Of a DNA stretch of 64,000 nt, positions 53,051-61,679 are shown piece by piece. The position numbers and the translations under genes were made by a program. The notes under the pieces are model-generated. The model made no database searches and was not told the origin of the DNA. It worked only from the letters and a program-made list of their open reading frames with translations. The stretch is from Ruminococcaceae bacterium KH2T8 (GTDB lineage: Bacteria > Bacillota > Clostridia > Saccharofermentanales > Saccharofermentanaceae). Each line of letters begins with the position of its first letter. The first letter of the stretch is position 1. Location of the stretch: contig FOIY01000004.1 in NCBI GenBank assembly GCA_900111435.1, positions 124,001-188,000 on the forward strand, in the 5' to 3' direction.

Positions 53051-55045
53051 ATGAGTGGATTTGTAGAACAGTTATTCAAGATGAGCCTTACGGCTTCAAT
53101 AGTCATCGTCGTGGTTATGCTGATCAGGTTCCTGATGAGAAAGTTCCCGAAGAAGTACCTTTATCTCCTTTGGGCAACCGTATGGTTCAGGCTGTTGTGT
53201 CCGGTGTCGATCGAGTCGAAGTTCAGTATCTTCAACCTGACTCATAAAGCGGGCAAGGCGGCTCAGGCGCAAGCACAGAATCTGGCTGCAGATCCCGATC
53301 AGTACGGGAATGCCCGGGTCAGGATGAGGATGATCGCCAACGTAAGAAGGCATCTTGCCCGGATGGCTCCGGGTTCCAATCCCGCCCATGTCACCGAAAC
53401 GGCTCATGCCGCACAAAGAGTATCGTTTCTCGATCCGAAGACGATATTCACGGTGATATGGGTAGTGGTAGCGGCGCTGATCCTCGGGTATGCCATCTAT
53501 CATATCGTGAAGCTGAAGCGAAAGCTCGCAGGTGCTAATCAGGTCGAGCCCGGAGTATTTGAATCGCCTTTTATCGATTCACCGATCGCGATCGGCATCG
53601 TGAAGCCCGGCATATATATTCCGACGGATGTATCCGCGGGTGAGCTCGAGTATCTGATAGAACATGAACGCGTACACATTAAGCGCGGAGATCTGATATT
53701 CAAGATGTTCGCGGTGATCGCCGTAGCACTGCACTGGTTCAATCCGCTGGCCTGGATCGCATTTGCTCTCTTTTGCAGAGACATGGAGATGGGCTGCGAC
53801 GAGATGGTCCTTGAAAGACTGGGTGACGGGATAAGGAAGGCGTATAGCCTTTCGCTCGTGACCATGGCAGAGAAAAATAACGACAAAGCATATTTAGTAA
53901 TGCCGACATCATTCGGAAAGAGTTCGGTCGGCAGAACGGAGGTCAAGATGAGAATCGAAAACATATTACACTTTAAGAAGAGTTCGAGTTTGGCAGCAGC
54001 TATTGCAGGCGTAACGGTCATCGGCGTAGGTTTGGCATGCGGACTTAACGCATATGCGGATACCGATGAGGATATCGGAGAAACCGCAGCAGAAGAAACA
54101 ACGGCAGAGGAGATCTATGAAGACAGCGAACCCGCTGATGATGTTCCTGAAGCTCCCGCTTCTCAGTCGGAATATATGACGGCTTACCCTGATTGGGAAT
54201 CGCTGGATTATAACGCTTTCGCTTATGACGATTATTGCATCGAGGATATGAGCGTGATCGAAGACGATGGATTAAGGGAGCTCGCACAGTACTACTATGA
54301 TCAGGGATTTTATATCAATAATCCCGAGACTATCCAGTATTACGGTAATGCACCGGGTGACGATCAGCAGATGTTCAGATACGGCTTCCATGCAGATTCC
54401 AATGATATTCCCGAAGACGGTTCATATATCTTTATGCAGGTAGACGTATACAGGATGGACGAAGATCTGTTCAATTACTATTACATCGATCGCGACTGCT
54501 TTATCAATAATCTGGACGGCAGTGCAGGATACGACGAAGTAACTGATGACGGAACGATCATATGTGCGACATATACGATCGATAATTTCCAGTACAGATA
54601 CGAGTTCAACAGAGACACGGAGATCGCTGTCATGAGCATGACCAAGCTCTATCTGGCCGAAGAGGATTATTATGTTACGCCCGGCCCTATTACGGATGAT
54701 CTGAGTGTTATAGAAGATGAGACAATGAGAGAGATCGCTCAGTCTTATGCAGATCAGGGATATGTGATCTGGTCTGACGGTATGGATCTCGGGTATTACG
54801 TAAGTGAAGATGCTCATTATGAAGCTGCATTCTCTGCAGTATGGCAGGATGAGAACTCCTCGATAAATGTCCAGGTATTCTATATGGATCAGGAGCTCTT
54901 TGATGCTATGGTTGCTTCTTTCGAAGAATACGATATCGAACATACCGTAGAAGACGACGGAACAGTTGAAAGACTTACGGGCAGCTATGATTACATGGAG
55001 TTCAACAGAGATACCGGTATCGGTTACTACGTAATAGAATACTGA
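53051..55045 (+). CDS. BlaR1-like M56 membrane metallopeptidase with duplicated outer domain
   Basis: About 664 residues. Four membrane helices and the M56 peptidase (HERVHIKRGD zinc motif near 206, GCDEMVLERLG) fill 1-310. An outer part after the fourth helix (about 320-335) starts with a Glu/Thr-rich linker. Two similar domains follow (about 395-530 and 550-664), both opening with SVIED and (L/M)RE(L/I)AQ and both having the (M)EFNRDT/FNRDT strand near the end. No penicillin-binding SxxK/SxN domain exists, so it is not a beta-lactam sensor. The ATG at 53051 is eight bases from GGAG; the ATG at 53045 is too close. Confidence 0.87.
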   Translation: MSGFVEQLFKMSLTASIVIVVVMLIRFLMRKFPKKYLYLLWATVWFRLLCPVSIESKFSIFNLTHKAGKAAQAQAQNLAADPDQYGNARVRMRMIANVRRHLARMAPGSNPAHVTETAHAAQRVSFLDPKTIFTVIWVVVAALILGYAIYHIVKLKRKLAGANQVEPGVFESPFIDSPIAIGIVKPGIYIPTDVSAGELEYLIEHERVHIKRGDLIFKMFAVIAVALHWFNPLAWIAFALFCRDMEMGCDEMVLERLGDGIRKAYSLSLVTMAEKNNDKAYLVMPTSFGKSSVGRTEVKMRIENILHFKKSSSLAAAIAGVTVIGVGLACGLNAYADTDEDIGETAAEETTAEEIYEDSEPADDVPEAPASQSEYMTAYPDWESLDYNAFAYDDYCIEDMSVIEDDGLRELAQYYYDQGFYINNPETIQYYGNAPGDDQQMFRYGFHADSNDIPEDGSYIFMQVDVYRMDEDLFNYYYIDRDCFINNLDGSAGYDEVTDDGTIICATYTIDNFQYRYEFNRDTEIAVMSMTKLYLAEEDYYVTPGPITDDLSVIEDETMREIAQSYADQGYVIWSDGMDLGYYVSEDAHYEAAFSAVWQDENSSINVQVFYMDQELFDAMVASFEEYDIEHTVEDDGTVERLTGSYDYMEFNRDTGIGYYVIEY

Positions 55046-55076
55046 TGATCCTTTAAACGGATAGATCCTTATACCT

Positions 55077-55110
55077 CACCCCGTCTGTTCATCAGGCGGG
55101 GTGTTATAAT
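55077..55110 (+). terminator. Terminator that ends in an extended -10
   Basis: CACCCCGTCTG (55077-55087) and CAGGCGGGGTG (55093-55103) form an 11-pair stem with loop TTCAT, closing the BlaI/M56 operon. The tail TGTTATAAT is an extended -10 (TGnTATAAT), seven bases before the next ATG. Confidence 0.7.
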
Positions 55111-55116
55111 GTCCCT

Positions 55117-55395
55117 ATGACAAAAGAATATCCTGACAACAAGAAAGATCCGCGTTCCGCCATAGGTGCGTTCTTCGGCGGCCTTAAGAAAGGCTCGTCC
55201 CGGGGCAAGGTGCCTTACGATCCCGATAAGCAGTATCCGGTGATCTTAAGTTCGATCTGTACGGGTGAGAAAGTCGCGGGCTTTAAAAACAGGGAAGACG
55301 GTCACTTTACTGACGTGATGCTCATACGCCATCCGGGCGACATCGAGCGCTTCAAGGAGATGTACGGTCTTACGGATGTCAGGACGGAGTATTAG
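55117..55395 (+). CDS. Small conserved-looking protein of unknown function
   Basis: 92 residues. A polar N-terminus (KKDPRSAIGAFFGGLKKG) is followed by a compact alpha/beta part with KQYPVILSSICTGEKVAGF and HFTDVMLIRHPGD. No membrane segment or known motif. There is no ribosome site before the ATG, and the -10 at 55105-55110 would start the transcript at about the ATG. Its stop is directly followed by the HAD phosphatase ATG, so they are co-transcribed. Confidence 0.75.
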   Translation: MTKEYPDNKKDPRSAIGAFFGGLKKGSSRGKVPYDPDKQYPVILSSICTGEKVAGFKNREDGHFTDVMLIRHPGDIERFKEMYGLTDVRTEY

Positions 55396-56037
55396 ATGAT
55401 AAGAGCAGTTATATTCGATCTCGACGGTACACTTACGGATACCGAGAAATACTATCAGAAGGCATGGCCTGAGGCACTGAGGCATTTCGGGTATGAGCCC
55501 GAGCCCTGGATGCCGTTGGAGCTTCGTTCTTTGGGAAGGCCCTTCGCGCCCCTGCAGTTCAAAGAATGGTTCGGCGAGGATTTTGATTACGATAAGGTCA
55601 GAGCATACCGAAAGAAGCTCATAGAGGAATATCTGGCGCCAGGCATCCCTTTAAAACCCGGTGCAGTGGAGATCCTTACATGGCTTCGCGGGCAGGGGAT
55701 CACTGTCGCGATGGCTACGGCTAACGATCTTCAGAGGACTACACGCTACTTAAAGCGCATCGGCCTCTATGAATATTTCGACGAGCTGATCTGTGCCGAT
55801 ATGGTAAAGCAGGGCAAGCCCGCGCCCGATATCTATGCTCATGCATGTGAGGTCCTGGGCCTGGAGCCCGATGAGACGATGGCAGTAGAGGATTCTCCCA
55901 ACGGCGTAAGAAGTGCTGCGGGAGCAGGATGCAGGACTGTCATGATTCCTGATCTTACGGAGCCCGACGAGGAGCTTTCGAAGCTTTTGTGGGCGAGGGC
56001 AGATAAGCTCACCGATCTTAAGGATCTCCTGTCTTAA
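55396..56037 (+). CDS. HAD-superfamily phosphatase
   Basis: 213 residues with all four HAD motifs: nucleophile DLDGTLTDTE, MATAND, Lys in KQGKPAPDIY and VEDSPNGVRSA. The four-helix cap at 15-85 makes it subclass I, like beta-phosphoglucomutase and sugar-phosphate phosphatases. The nucleophile is followed by LDGTLTDTE, so phosphatase rather than mutase cannot be settled by motif alone. Confidence 0.9.
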   Translation: MIRAVIFDLDGTLTDTEKYYQKAWPEALRHFGYEPEPWMPLELRSLGRPFAPLQFKEWFGEDFDYDKVRAYRKKLIEEYLAPGIPLKPGAVEILTWLRGQGITVAMATANDLQRTTRYLKRIGLYEYFDELICADMVKQGKPAPDIYAHACEVLGLEPDETMAVEDSPNGVRSAAGAGCRTVMIPDLTEPDEELSKLLWARADKLTDLKDLLS

Positions 56038-56132
56038 CGTCTGCCTCCTGTCAACCAACCGCCGCTTTCGCCTGATATTATTAAGCAAATTGTCAATTGT
56101 TATACGAAACTCGAAATGTTATTCCTTATAGC

Positions 56133-57533
56133 ATGGGAAAAACAGAGATAAGATCGACAATGACTCAGGGGAGTCTGTGGGATAAGATATTAAGATTCGC
56201 GATACCCCTTGCTCTTACGGGCATACTCCAGCAGCTCTTTAATGCCGCTGATACCGCTATAGTCGGAAGATTTACGGGTGACATGGGTATCAACTCGATG
56301 GCGGCCGTAGGTGCTAATGCTCCGATAACGAGCCTTGCCGTAAATCTCTTTACCGGTATCGCGTTGGGCGGAAATATCGTAATAGCAAATGCGGTCGGCA
56401 GGGGAGATTCAAAGAGCGTATCCAAGGCGGTCCATACATCCGTCATCTTCTCGCTCATCGCAGGTGTGGTCATGGCCCTTATCGGTCATCTGTTCGCCGA
56501 TACCATCCTCGGATTCCTTAACATCCCTTCCGATGTCTATCCTCTGGCAAAGCTCTATTTCAGGATCTATATCACGGGCCTTCCGGTCATCCTTCTTTAT
56601 AACTTCGAATCGGCGATATTCAGAGGTACCGGTGATACAAAGACGCCGCTTCTTGCACTGGCGTGTTCGGGCGTTCTTAACGTCGGTCTTAATCTGCTGT
56701 TCGTCTGTGAGCTTCACAGGACCGTCGACGGTGTAGCCATTGCAACGGTAGCATCAAATCTCGTAAGTTCTATTTTCCTCTTCATTGTTCTGTTAAAGAG
56801 GGATAATGCGGTAAAGATAGTTATTTCAGAGCTTCGCATCGATATTTCTACACTCGGAAAGATCATGAGGATCGGACTTCCCGCAGGTCTTCAGTCCGCG
56901 GTATTCGGTATCGCCAACATAATAATCAACGCGGCTATTAACGGCTTAGGACCGATCGTAATGGCGGCTTCTTCCGCTGCTTACCAGATCGAGATCTTTG
57001 CATACTATGTCCTTAACAGCTTCAGCCAGGCATGCACGACCTTCGTCGGACAGAACTACGGTGCAGGCAAGATCGACAGGTGTAAGAAATCCATGTTCCT
57101 GTGTTTTATCGAAGGCGTCATCGCGATGGGAACGTCTGTTGCCCTGATACTGTTCTTCGGCCGCGATATCCTCAGCATCTTTAACGATGACCCGGATGTA
57201 ATAGAGACGGGATATATCAGGCTGATGGTCATCTTCTCGGCTTATATCTTCATGCTCTCATATGAGACGATGTCCGGTTACTTAAGGGGATTCGGAATTT
57301 CGCTGATCCCGTCCATCCTTACCATGATCGGTATCTGCGTTACAAGAGTTACCTGGATCATGACGATATTTAAGACACATCCGTCTCTGGGATATGCTAT
57401 GGCTGCATACCCGGTCAGCCTTTCGACTACTACCGTCCTTATCCTGATCGCGCTTTTGGTCTTAAGGCCTTCGAAGAAATATCAGCTCAAGGCGTCCGTC
57501 TCGACCAAGGATCCCGACGAGTCAATTGACTGA
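56133..57533 (+). CDS. MATE family efflux protein (third copy)
   Basis: 466 residues from the ATG at 56133. Start of the family: TQGSLWDKILRFAIPLALTG, then NAADTAIVGRFTG, and twelve helices. It is closest to the VmrA/NorM-like MATE group by motif (GNIVIANAVGRGD). No ribosome site is found before this ATG; TTGTTA (56097-56102) and TATTCC (56120-56125) would place the mRNA start about at the ATG. An in-frame TTG at 56097 lies in that promoter and is less likely. Confidence 0.9.
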   Translation: MGKTEIRSTMTQGSLWDKILRFAIPLALTGILQQLFNAADTAIVGRFTGDMGINSMAAVGANAPITSLAVNLFTGIALGGNIVIANAVGRGDSKSVSKAVHTSVIFSLIAGVVMALIGHLFADTILGFLNIPSDVYPLAKLYFRIYITGLPVILLYNFESAIFRGTGDTKTPLLALACSGVLNVGLNLLFVCELHRTVDGVAIATVASNLVSSIFLFIVLLKRDNAVKIVISELRIDISTLGKIMRIGLPAGLQSAVFGIANIIINAAINGLGPIVMAASSAAYQIEIFAYYVLNSFSQACTTFVGQNYGAGKIDRCKKSMFLCFIEGVIAMGTSVALILFFGRDILSIFNDDPDVIETGYIRLMVIFSAYIFMLSYETMSGYLRGFGISLIPSILTMIGICVTRVTWIMTIFKTHPSLGYAMAAYPVSLSTTTVLILIALLVLRPSKKYQLKASVSTKDPDESID

Positions 57534-57592
57534 CAATATGTAAAAATTCACATAAAAAACAATAAATTATCGGGAAGATGTCAGCCGTTCCC

Positions 57593-57609
57593 GCTGATAT
57601 AATATCAGC
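57593..57609 (+). promoter_or_regulatory. Palindrome covering the -10 of the next gene
   Basis: GCTGATATAATATCAGC is a perfect palindrome (arms of eight, single central A) that contains TATAAT (57598-57603). No good -35 is seen. An operator for an unknown repressor is likely. Confidence 0.5.
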
Positions 57610-57636
57610 ATAATGATCTTTTGAACGGACTGAGAT

Positions 57637-58305
57637 ATGAGAGGACTGCCACGCAGAGATCGCCTGTCTGCGATACTCAACATTGCTATCGTTGCATTTG
57701 TTCTGGCCGGCGTCACCGTGCTCTTCTTGAGGAAAGTGGGTGACGGCAAGAGCCTTACTGCGGTCGGTCTCAAGAATATAAAGTACTATACCGTTCAGTC
57801 AAATCTCCTTTGTGCCTTTGTATCGGCATACTATCTCGTCTTAAAATTCGCCAAGAAGAGAAAGATACCTGATTCTTTCGTCTGCCTGAAACTGGCCGCC
57901 ACGGCTACGATATCCATAACGTTTCTGGTAACTTTATGTATCCTCGGTCCCAATTACGGGTACGAAAGGCTCTACCGAAATCAGGGATTCGTGTTCCATC
58001 TTGTCGTTCCTCTGATGGCTGTTGCCGACTTCTGGCTCCTCGATACCAAGGGTACGCGCATGAAGGCGAGATACACCTGGATGTCTACTTTCCCGACTGT
58101 CGTATACGGCTTCGGATATATATGGAATCTCGTGCGGCACGGTCTGTCGACCAAGTTCCCCGATCCCAACGACTTTTATAAGTTTACGACCTACGGTTAC
58201 AGCGTAGCGATCCTTGTCTTCGCGGGGATAATATTCGCGTCGTATCTTATGGCAAGTCTTTTCAGACTGGTCAATCTCTGGAGCAACAAACGCGATAAGA
58301 TATAG
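57637..58305 (+). CDS. Six-helix membrane protein, Pr6Pr-like
   Basis: 222 residues and six helices. The segment IKYYTVQSNLLCAFVSAYYL and the HLVVPLMAVADF helix are typical of the Pr6Pr/FAR-17a-like membrane family. Function unknown. It is preceded by the palindromic operator and followed after 17 bases by a metallophosphoesterase. Confidence 0.7.
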   Translation: MRGLPRRDRLSAILNIAIVAFVLAGVTVLFLRKVGDGKSLTAVGLKNIKYYTVQSNLLCAFVSAYYLVLKFAKKRKIPDSFVCLKLAATATISITFLVTLCILGPNYGYERLYRNQGFVFHLVVPLMAVADFWLLDTKGTRMKARYTWMSTFPTVVYGFGYIWNLVRHGLSTKFPDPNDFYKFTTYGYSVAILVFAGIIFASYLMASLFRLVNLWSNKRDKI

Positions 58306-58322
58306 CATGAGACGCCCGAAGT

Positions 58323-59279
58323 ATGAGATACGCTGTTATATCTGATGTTCACGGCAATAAGCCGGCTCTTGACGCCGTACTCGAAGATGCACGAAGTCAG
58401 GGTATAGAGAACTTTATAGTCGCAGGTGATTATTGCCTCAGCGGACCCCGGCCCGATAAGTGCCTGAGTACACTTCGGGAGCTTGAGAGAGCCGTGATAA
58501 TAAGAGGCAATGAGGAATACTATCTCGAATATCTGAAGGATAAGGATCAGAGCCTGTGGACCGACGGTCAGATGCAGATCTCCTATTGGAACTGCAGGAA
58601 TATCAGCCGTGAGAACCTGGATTGGCTCTTGTCGCTGGTGCCGTATCGTGAGTTCGTAAGCGACGGGATCACTATACATGTTTCCCATCAGTTCGATGAC
58701 TATATAAAGGGTCTGCCGAGGCTCTTCTTTACTCATTCTTCAGGTATTGTCGAGAGATATAAAGATGAGGGTATTTCCCACGAGAGGCTGCACAGAGATA
58801 TTACTGACGCGATAGATCGGGATGATCGACTGAAGACCTTGATATCGTCCCTTGAAGAAGGTATCTATATCTTCGGTCATTCCCATATCCAGTGGAGCTA
58901 TAAGGTGCCCGGTAAGGAAGTCCGGCTCATCAATCCCGGATCCTGCGGATTACCTCTTGACGGTGTCATGAATACGCTTCCTTATACGATCCTGGATATC
59001 GCCGATAACGGGAATGTCAGTATAGAAGAAAGAAGGGTTCCTTTCGATCTTCAAAGCTACGCGGATTCTATAAAGGATACGACCCAGTATACCGAGGCGC
59101 GGGTCTGGTCTGAAGTTATAATGAGGGAACTCAAGTCTTCCAGAGAACATCTGTCATTCTTCCTGAAGTTTGTTGAAGAATATGCCGGGAGTATAGGCGA
59201 CGAGGTGCGCCCCTTTACGGTAGAGACTTGGGAGAATGCATACAGGGAATGGATCAGATCGCAGGATCCGAATTTGTGA
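58323..59279 (+). CDS. Calcineurin-type metallophosphoesterase
   Basis: 318 residues. The metal-binding motifs are in order: DVHGN (8-12), VAGDYC (about 38-43), RGNEE (about 60), and FGHSHIQW (about 184-191), with GSCGLPLD after. It resembles YfcE-like phosphodiesterases but carries a long extra C-terminal helical part (about 235-318). Substrate unknown. The ribosome site is weak. Its stop codon overlaps the next promoter. Confidence 0.88.
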   Translation: MRYAVISDVHGNKPALDAVLEDARSQGIENFIVAGDYCLSGPRPDKCLSTLRELERAVIIRGNEEYYLEYLKDKDQSLWTDGQMQISYWNCRNISRENLDWLLSLVPYREFVSDGITIHVSHQFDDYIKGLPRLFFTHSSGIVERYKDEGISHERLHRDITDAIDRDDRLKTLISSLEEGIYIFGHSHIQWSYKVPGKEVRLINPGSCGLPLDGVMNTLPYTILDIADNGNVSIEERRVPFDLQSYADSIKDTTQYTEARVWSEVIMRELKSSREHLSFFLKFVEEYAGSIGDEVRPFTVETWENAYREWIRSQDPNL

Positions 59280-59308
59280 TTGACAATCGAACTTCTGATG
59301 ATTAACCT
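59280..59308 (+). promoter_or_regulatory. Promoter of the leader/acetyltransferase operon
   Basis: A perfect TTGACA (59280-59285) lies 17 bases before TAACCT (59303-59308), a weak -10. It is within the end of the phosphoesterase gene. Confidence 0.55.
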
Positions 59309-59337
59309 TAAAGACAAATCACTACGGAGGAAACCAC

Positions 59338-59421
59338 GTGAATAATCATATGTCTTACACAACATATATTATCGATTCAGGCGTCATTACAAGACGTTAT
59401 GATAAGCGCGTGAAAAAATAG
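59338..59421 (+). CDS. Candidate leader peptide, 27 residues
   Basis: A GTG start follows ACGGAGG at eight bases, and the frame ends in TAG at 59419-59421. The peptide starts MNNHMSYTTYIID and ends RRYDKRVKK: polar, Tyr/Thr-rich, with a basic end. It has no membrane segment. Four bases after its stop begins the antiterminator sequence of the attenuator. Its position and strong ribosome site suggest that its translation controls the GNAT operon. It is shorter than the ORFs usually annotated. Confidence 0.55.
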   Translation: MNNHMSYTTYIIDSGVITRRYDKRVKK

Positions 59422-59425
59422 TTTC

Positions 59426-59504
59426 CGGATAAATAGTGATCATAAGACAGTAATACCGATACCGATACCGTTTATCCGAACTCACGGATAGACGGTATTT
59501 TGTT
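59426..59504 (+). promoter_or_regulatory. Terminator/antiterminator pair (attenuator) ahead of the GNAT operon
   Basis: A terminator stem pairs 59465-59478 (ATACCGTTTATCCG) with 59485-59498 (CGGATAGACGGTAT), 14 pairs with one GU and a six-base loop, followed by TTTTGTT. CGGATAAA at 59426-59433 is perfectly complementary to TTTATCCG (59471-59478), the inner half of the terminator's 5' arm, so the two structures exclude each other. The triple GATACC repeat at 59457-59470 is also available for pairing with the CGGTAT end. The ribosome site of the first GNAT gene starts at 59505. Confidence 0.65.
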
Positions 59505-59520
59505 AGGAGGAATAAGACTC

Positions 59521-60012
59521 ATGGTACAGCTTATAAAGGCAACGGCAGATGATCTTGAAGAACTTCATACGCTTCAGGTGGAAGCATTCATGCCCTTATA
59601 CGAGAAGTATCACGACGATGAGATGTCGCCTGCCAAAGAGAGCATCGAACGTATCGCCGAAAAGCTCTCCCGCCCGCACAGTTTCTTCTATTTTGTAACG
59701 AGCGAAGGCGAGAAAGTGGGAGTCATAAGGATAGTTCGCGACTACGAGTCTGCTGACGATTCGATCATGCATATAAGCCCATTATTCATCCGTCCGAGAT
59801 TTCAGGGAATGGGATTCGGAGGCGCGGCGATAGAGGCGGCTTTCGAGCTTTGGGATAAGACTACGACCTGGCGCCTCGCGACCATAAAGGAAGAGCCCAA
59901 GAACTGTTACCTCTACGAAAAATACGGCTTCGTAAGGACAGGGTGGGAGCAGAAGATAAACGATCTTATGACGATAGTAGGATATGAGCGAAAGGAGACA
60001 GAACATGCTTGA
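59521..60012 (+). CDS. GNAT family N-acetyltransferase
   Basis: 163 residues. The acetyl-CoA loop is in ISPLFIRPRFQGMGFGGAA and the closing strand is in YLYEKYGFVRTGWE. The AGGAGG and the ATG at 59521 lie downstream of the attenuator terminator, so expression needs readthrough. The acceptor is unknown; small-molecule or antibiotic acetylation is possible. It overlaps the next GNAT gene by eight bases. Confidence 0.88.
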   Translation: MVQLIKATADDLEELHTLQVEAFMPLYEKYHDDEMSPAKESIERIAEKLSRPHSFFYFVTSEGEKVGVIRIVRDYESADDSIMHISPLFIRPRFQGMGFGGAAIEAAFELWDKTTTWRLATIKEEPKNCYLYEKYGFVRTGWEQKINDLMTIVGYERKETEHA

Positions 60013-60454
60013 GTACAGACGTTTGGAAGAGAAGGATCTTGAGGTCTTTATGGATATAAGGATCGGACAGCTCAGAGAAGAAGGAGCTAAGGAAGATATC
60101 GACCTTAAGCCTTATCTTCGCGATTATTACGAAAGGCACATGAAGGACGGAACCTTCGTATCCTGGCTCGCGGTAGACGACGGAAAGATAGTCGGTACGA
60201 GCGGAATGTCTTTCGTAGAAAAGCCACCGTATTTCTCCTGTCCTACAGGCAAGATCGGACTTCTCTCGAGTATGTTCACGGCACCTGATCACAGAAGGAT
60301 GGGTATCGCGAAGGAACTTCTCGGAAGAGTGGTAAATGACGCGAAGGAATACGGCTGCGGCTGCGTACAGATAACCGCATCTGATATGGGCGTACTGCTC
60401 TATACGGATTTCGGTTTTAAGAAGAACGGTAACTTCATGCAATATAACTTTTGA
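60005..60454 (+). CDS. GNAT family N-acetyltransferase
   Basis: 149 residues from the ATG at 60005 (AAGGAG eight bases upstream). Acetyl-CoA loop MFTAPDHRRMGIAKELL and C-terminal LLYTDFGFKKNGNFM. It is not a close copy of the gene before it. Tight overlap implies the two act together. Confidence 0.88.
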   Translation: MLEYRRLEEKDLEVFMDIRIGQLREEGAKEDIDLKPYLRDYYERHMKDGTFVSWLAVDDGKIVGTSGMSFVEKPPYFSCPTGKIGLLSSMFTAPDHRRMGIAKELLGRVVNDAKEYGCGCVQITASDMGVLLYTDFGFKKNGNFMQYNF

Positions 60455-60466
60455 CAGAGGATAAAA

Positions 60467-61648
60467 ATGGAACAGGAAAAGGAAAAACTGAATGCACTTC
60501 CGAACTACGATAACTGCCTTGTTAATCTGGCTAATTCGGTACTCAGGAAGTTCGGAGCGAAGACTATACATAACACACTTCCGATGGCAGACGAACTGCT
60601 CGCCTCGGACTACAGAAATGTCGTTGTACTCGTTCTTGATGCGATGGGTATATCTATCCTCGAGAAGCATCTTAAGGAAGACGGTTTCTTCCGTTCGCAT
60701 GTGGTCGGAAGCTACGATTCCGTATTCCCTCCTACGACGGTCGCTGCGACTACTTCTCTTATGAGCGGACTGTATCCCAATGAGCACGGATGGCTCGGAT
60801 GGGATGTCTATTATCCGAAGCTCGAAAAGAACGTTACCGTATTCAGGAATATCGATCAGAAGACGGAGAAGGAAGGTGCGCGTCCTGACGGAAGCGGGGT
60901 CTGGACGGAGGATTCTCTTGAACCCGATAAGCCTGCCGCGGACTATCACGTAGGATTCGAATATACGCCTTACAAGAACATCGTTGATGCGATAAATGAA
61001 GCAGGCGGAAGAGCATATTTTTCCATGCCTTTCATGCCGCCTTTCCCTCAGGATCTTGAAGCGATATTATCCCGTGTGAAAAGCCTCTGCGATGAGCCCG
61101 AAAGGAAGTTCATATACGCATACTGGAGCGAGCCCGATTCGACCATGCATCGCACGGGTACCGTAAGTTCCGAGACACACGAGATGGTGACTTCGCTCGA
61201 GAAAAGGATCGAAGAATTCGCATCGGATCTTAAGGATACTCTCCTTCTCATAACCGCAGATCACAGTCACGTAGACTGCGATAATATCTGTCTTCTTGAT
61301 CACCCTGAAGTAACGGACTGTCTCGTACGACTTCCTTCACTTGAGCCGAGGGTCATGAGCTTCTTCGTTAAGGAAGATAAGAAGGCGGATTTTCCCGAGA
61401 TATTTACGAAGAATTTCGGTGACGGTTTTCTTATACTTACGGGAGATGAAGCCGTCAGCATGAATGTATTCGGAACGGGTGAAGATCGCGAAGACCTGCG
61501 CGGGATGCTCGGAGACTATGTTATATTCTCGACATCGCCCAAGGCCATATTCAATACTCATATCGAGGCGCAGGAGATGCCCGGAGGACATGCGGGCCTT
61601 ACGGCAGAAGAGCGAATTATCCCGCTGATCGCGGTAAAGATCGACTGA
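60467..61648 (+). CDS. Type I phosphodiesterase / nucleotide pyrophosphatase family protein
   Basis: 393 residues of the alkaline phosphatase superfamily. Metal and catalytic sites in order: LVLDAMG (Asp), nucleophile Thr in FPPTTVAATTS, NEHGWLGW, SEPDSTMHRTG (Asp and His), TADHSHVD (Asp-His) and PGGHAGL (His). No signal peptide, so cytoplasmic. It would hydrolyse a phosphodiester or nucleotide-type substrate. It follows the two GNAT genes by 12 bases in one operon. Confidence 0.88.
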   Translation: MEQEKEKLNALPNYDNCLVNLANSVLRKFGAKTIHNTLPMADELLASDYRNVVVLVLDAMGISILEKHLKEDGFFRSHVVGSYDSVFPPTTVAATTSLMSGLYPNEHGWLGWDVYYPKLEKNVTVFRNIDQKTEKEGARPDGSGVWTEDSLEPDKPAADYHVGFEYTPYKNIVDAINEAGGRAYFSMPFMPPFPQDLEAILSRVKSLCDEPERKFIYAYWSEPDSTMHRTGTVSSETHEMVTSLEKRIEEFASDLKDTLLLITADHSHVDCDNICLLDHPEVTDCLVRLPSLEPRVMSFFVKEDKKADFPEIFTKNFGDGFLILTGDEAVSMNVFGTGEDREDLRGMLGDYVIFSTSPKAIFNTHIEAQEMPGGHAGLTAEERIIPLIAVKID

Positions 61649-61679
61649 ATAATATTAATGATGAACGGAGATAATAAAT

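Noticed and set aside
59966-60949. 327-residue minus-strand frame
   Set aside because: It spans the ends and starts of three plus-strand genes with clear motifs and has no domain of its own.
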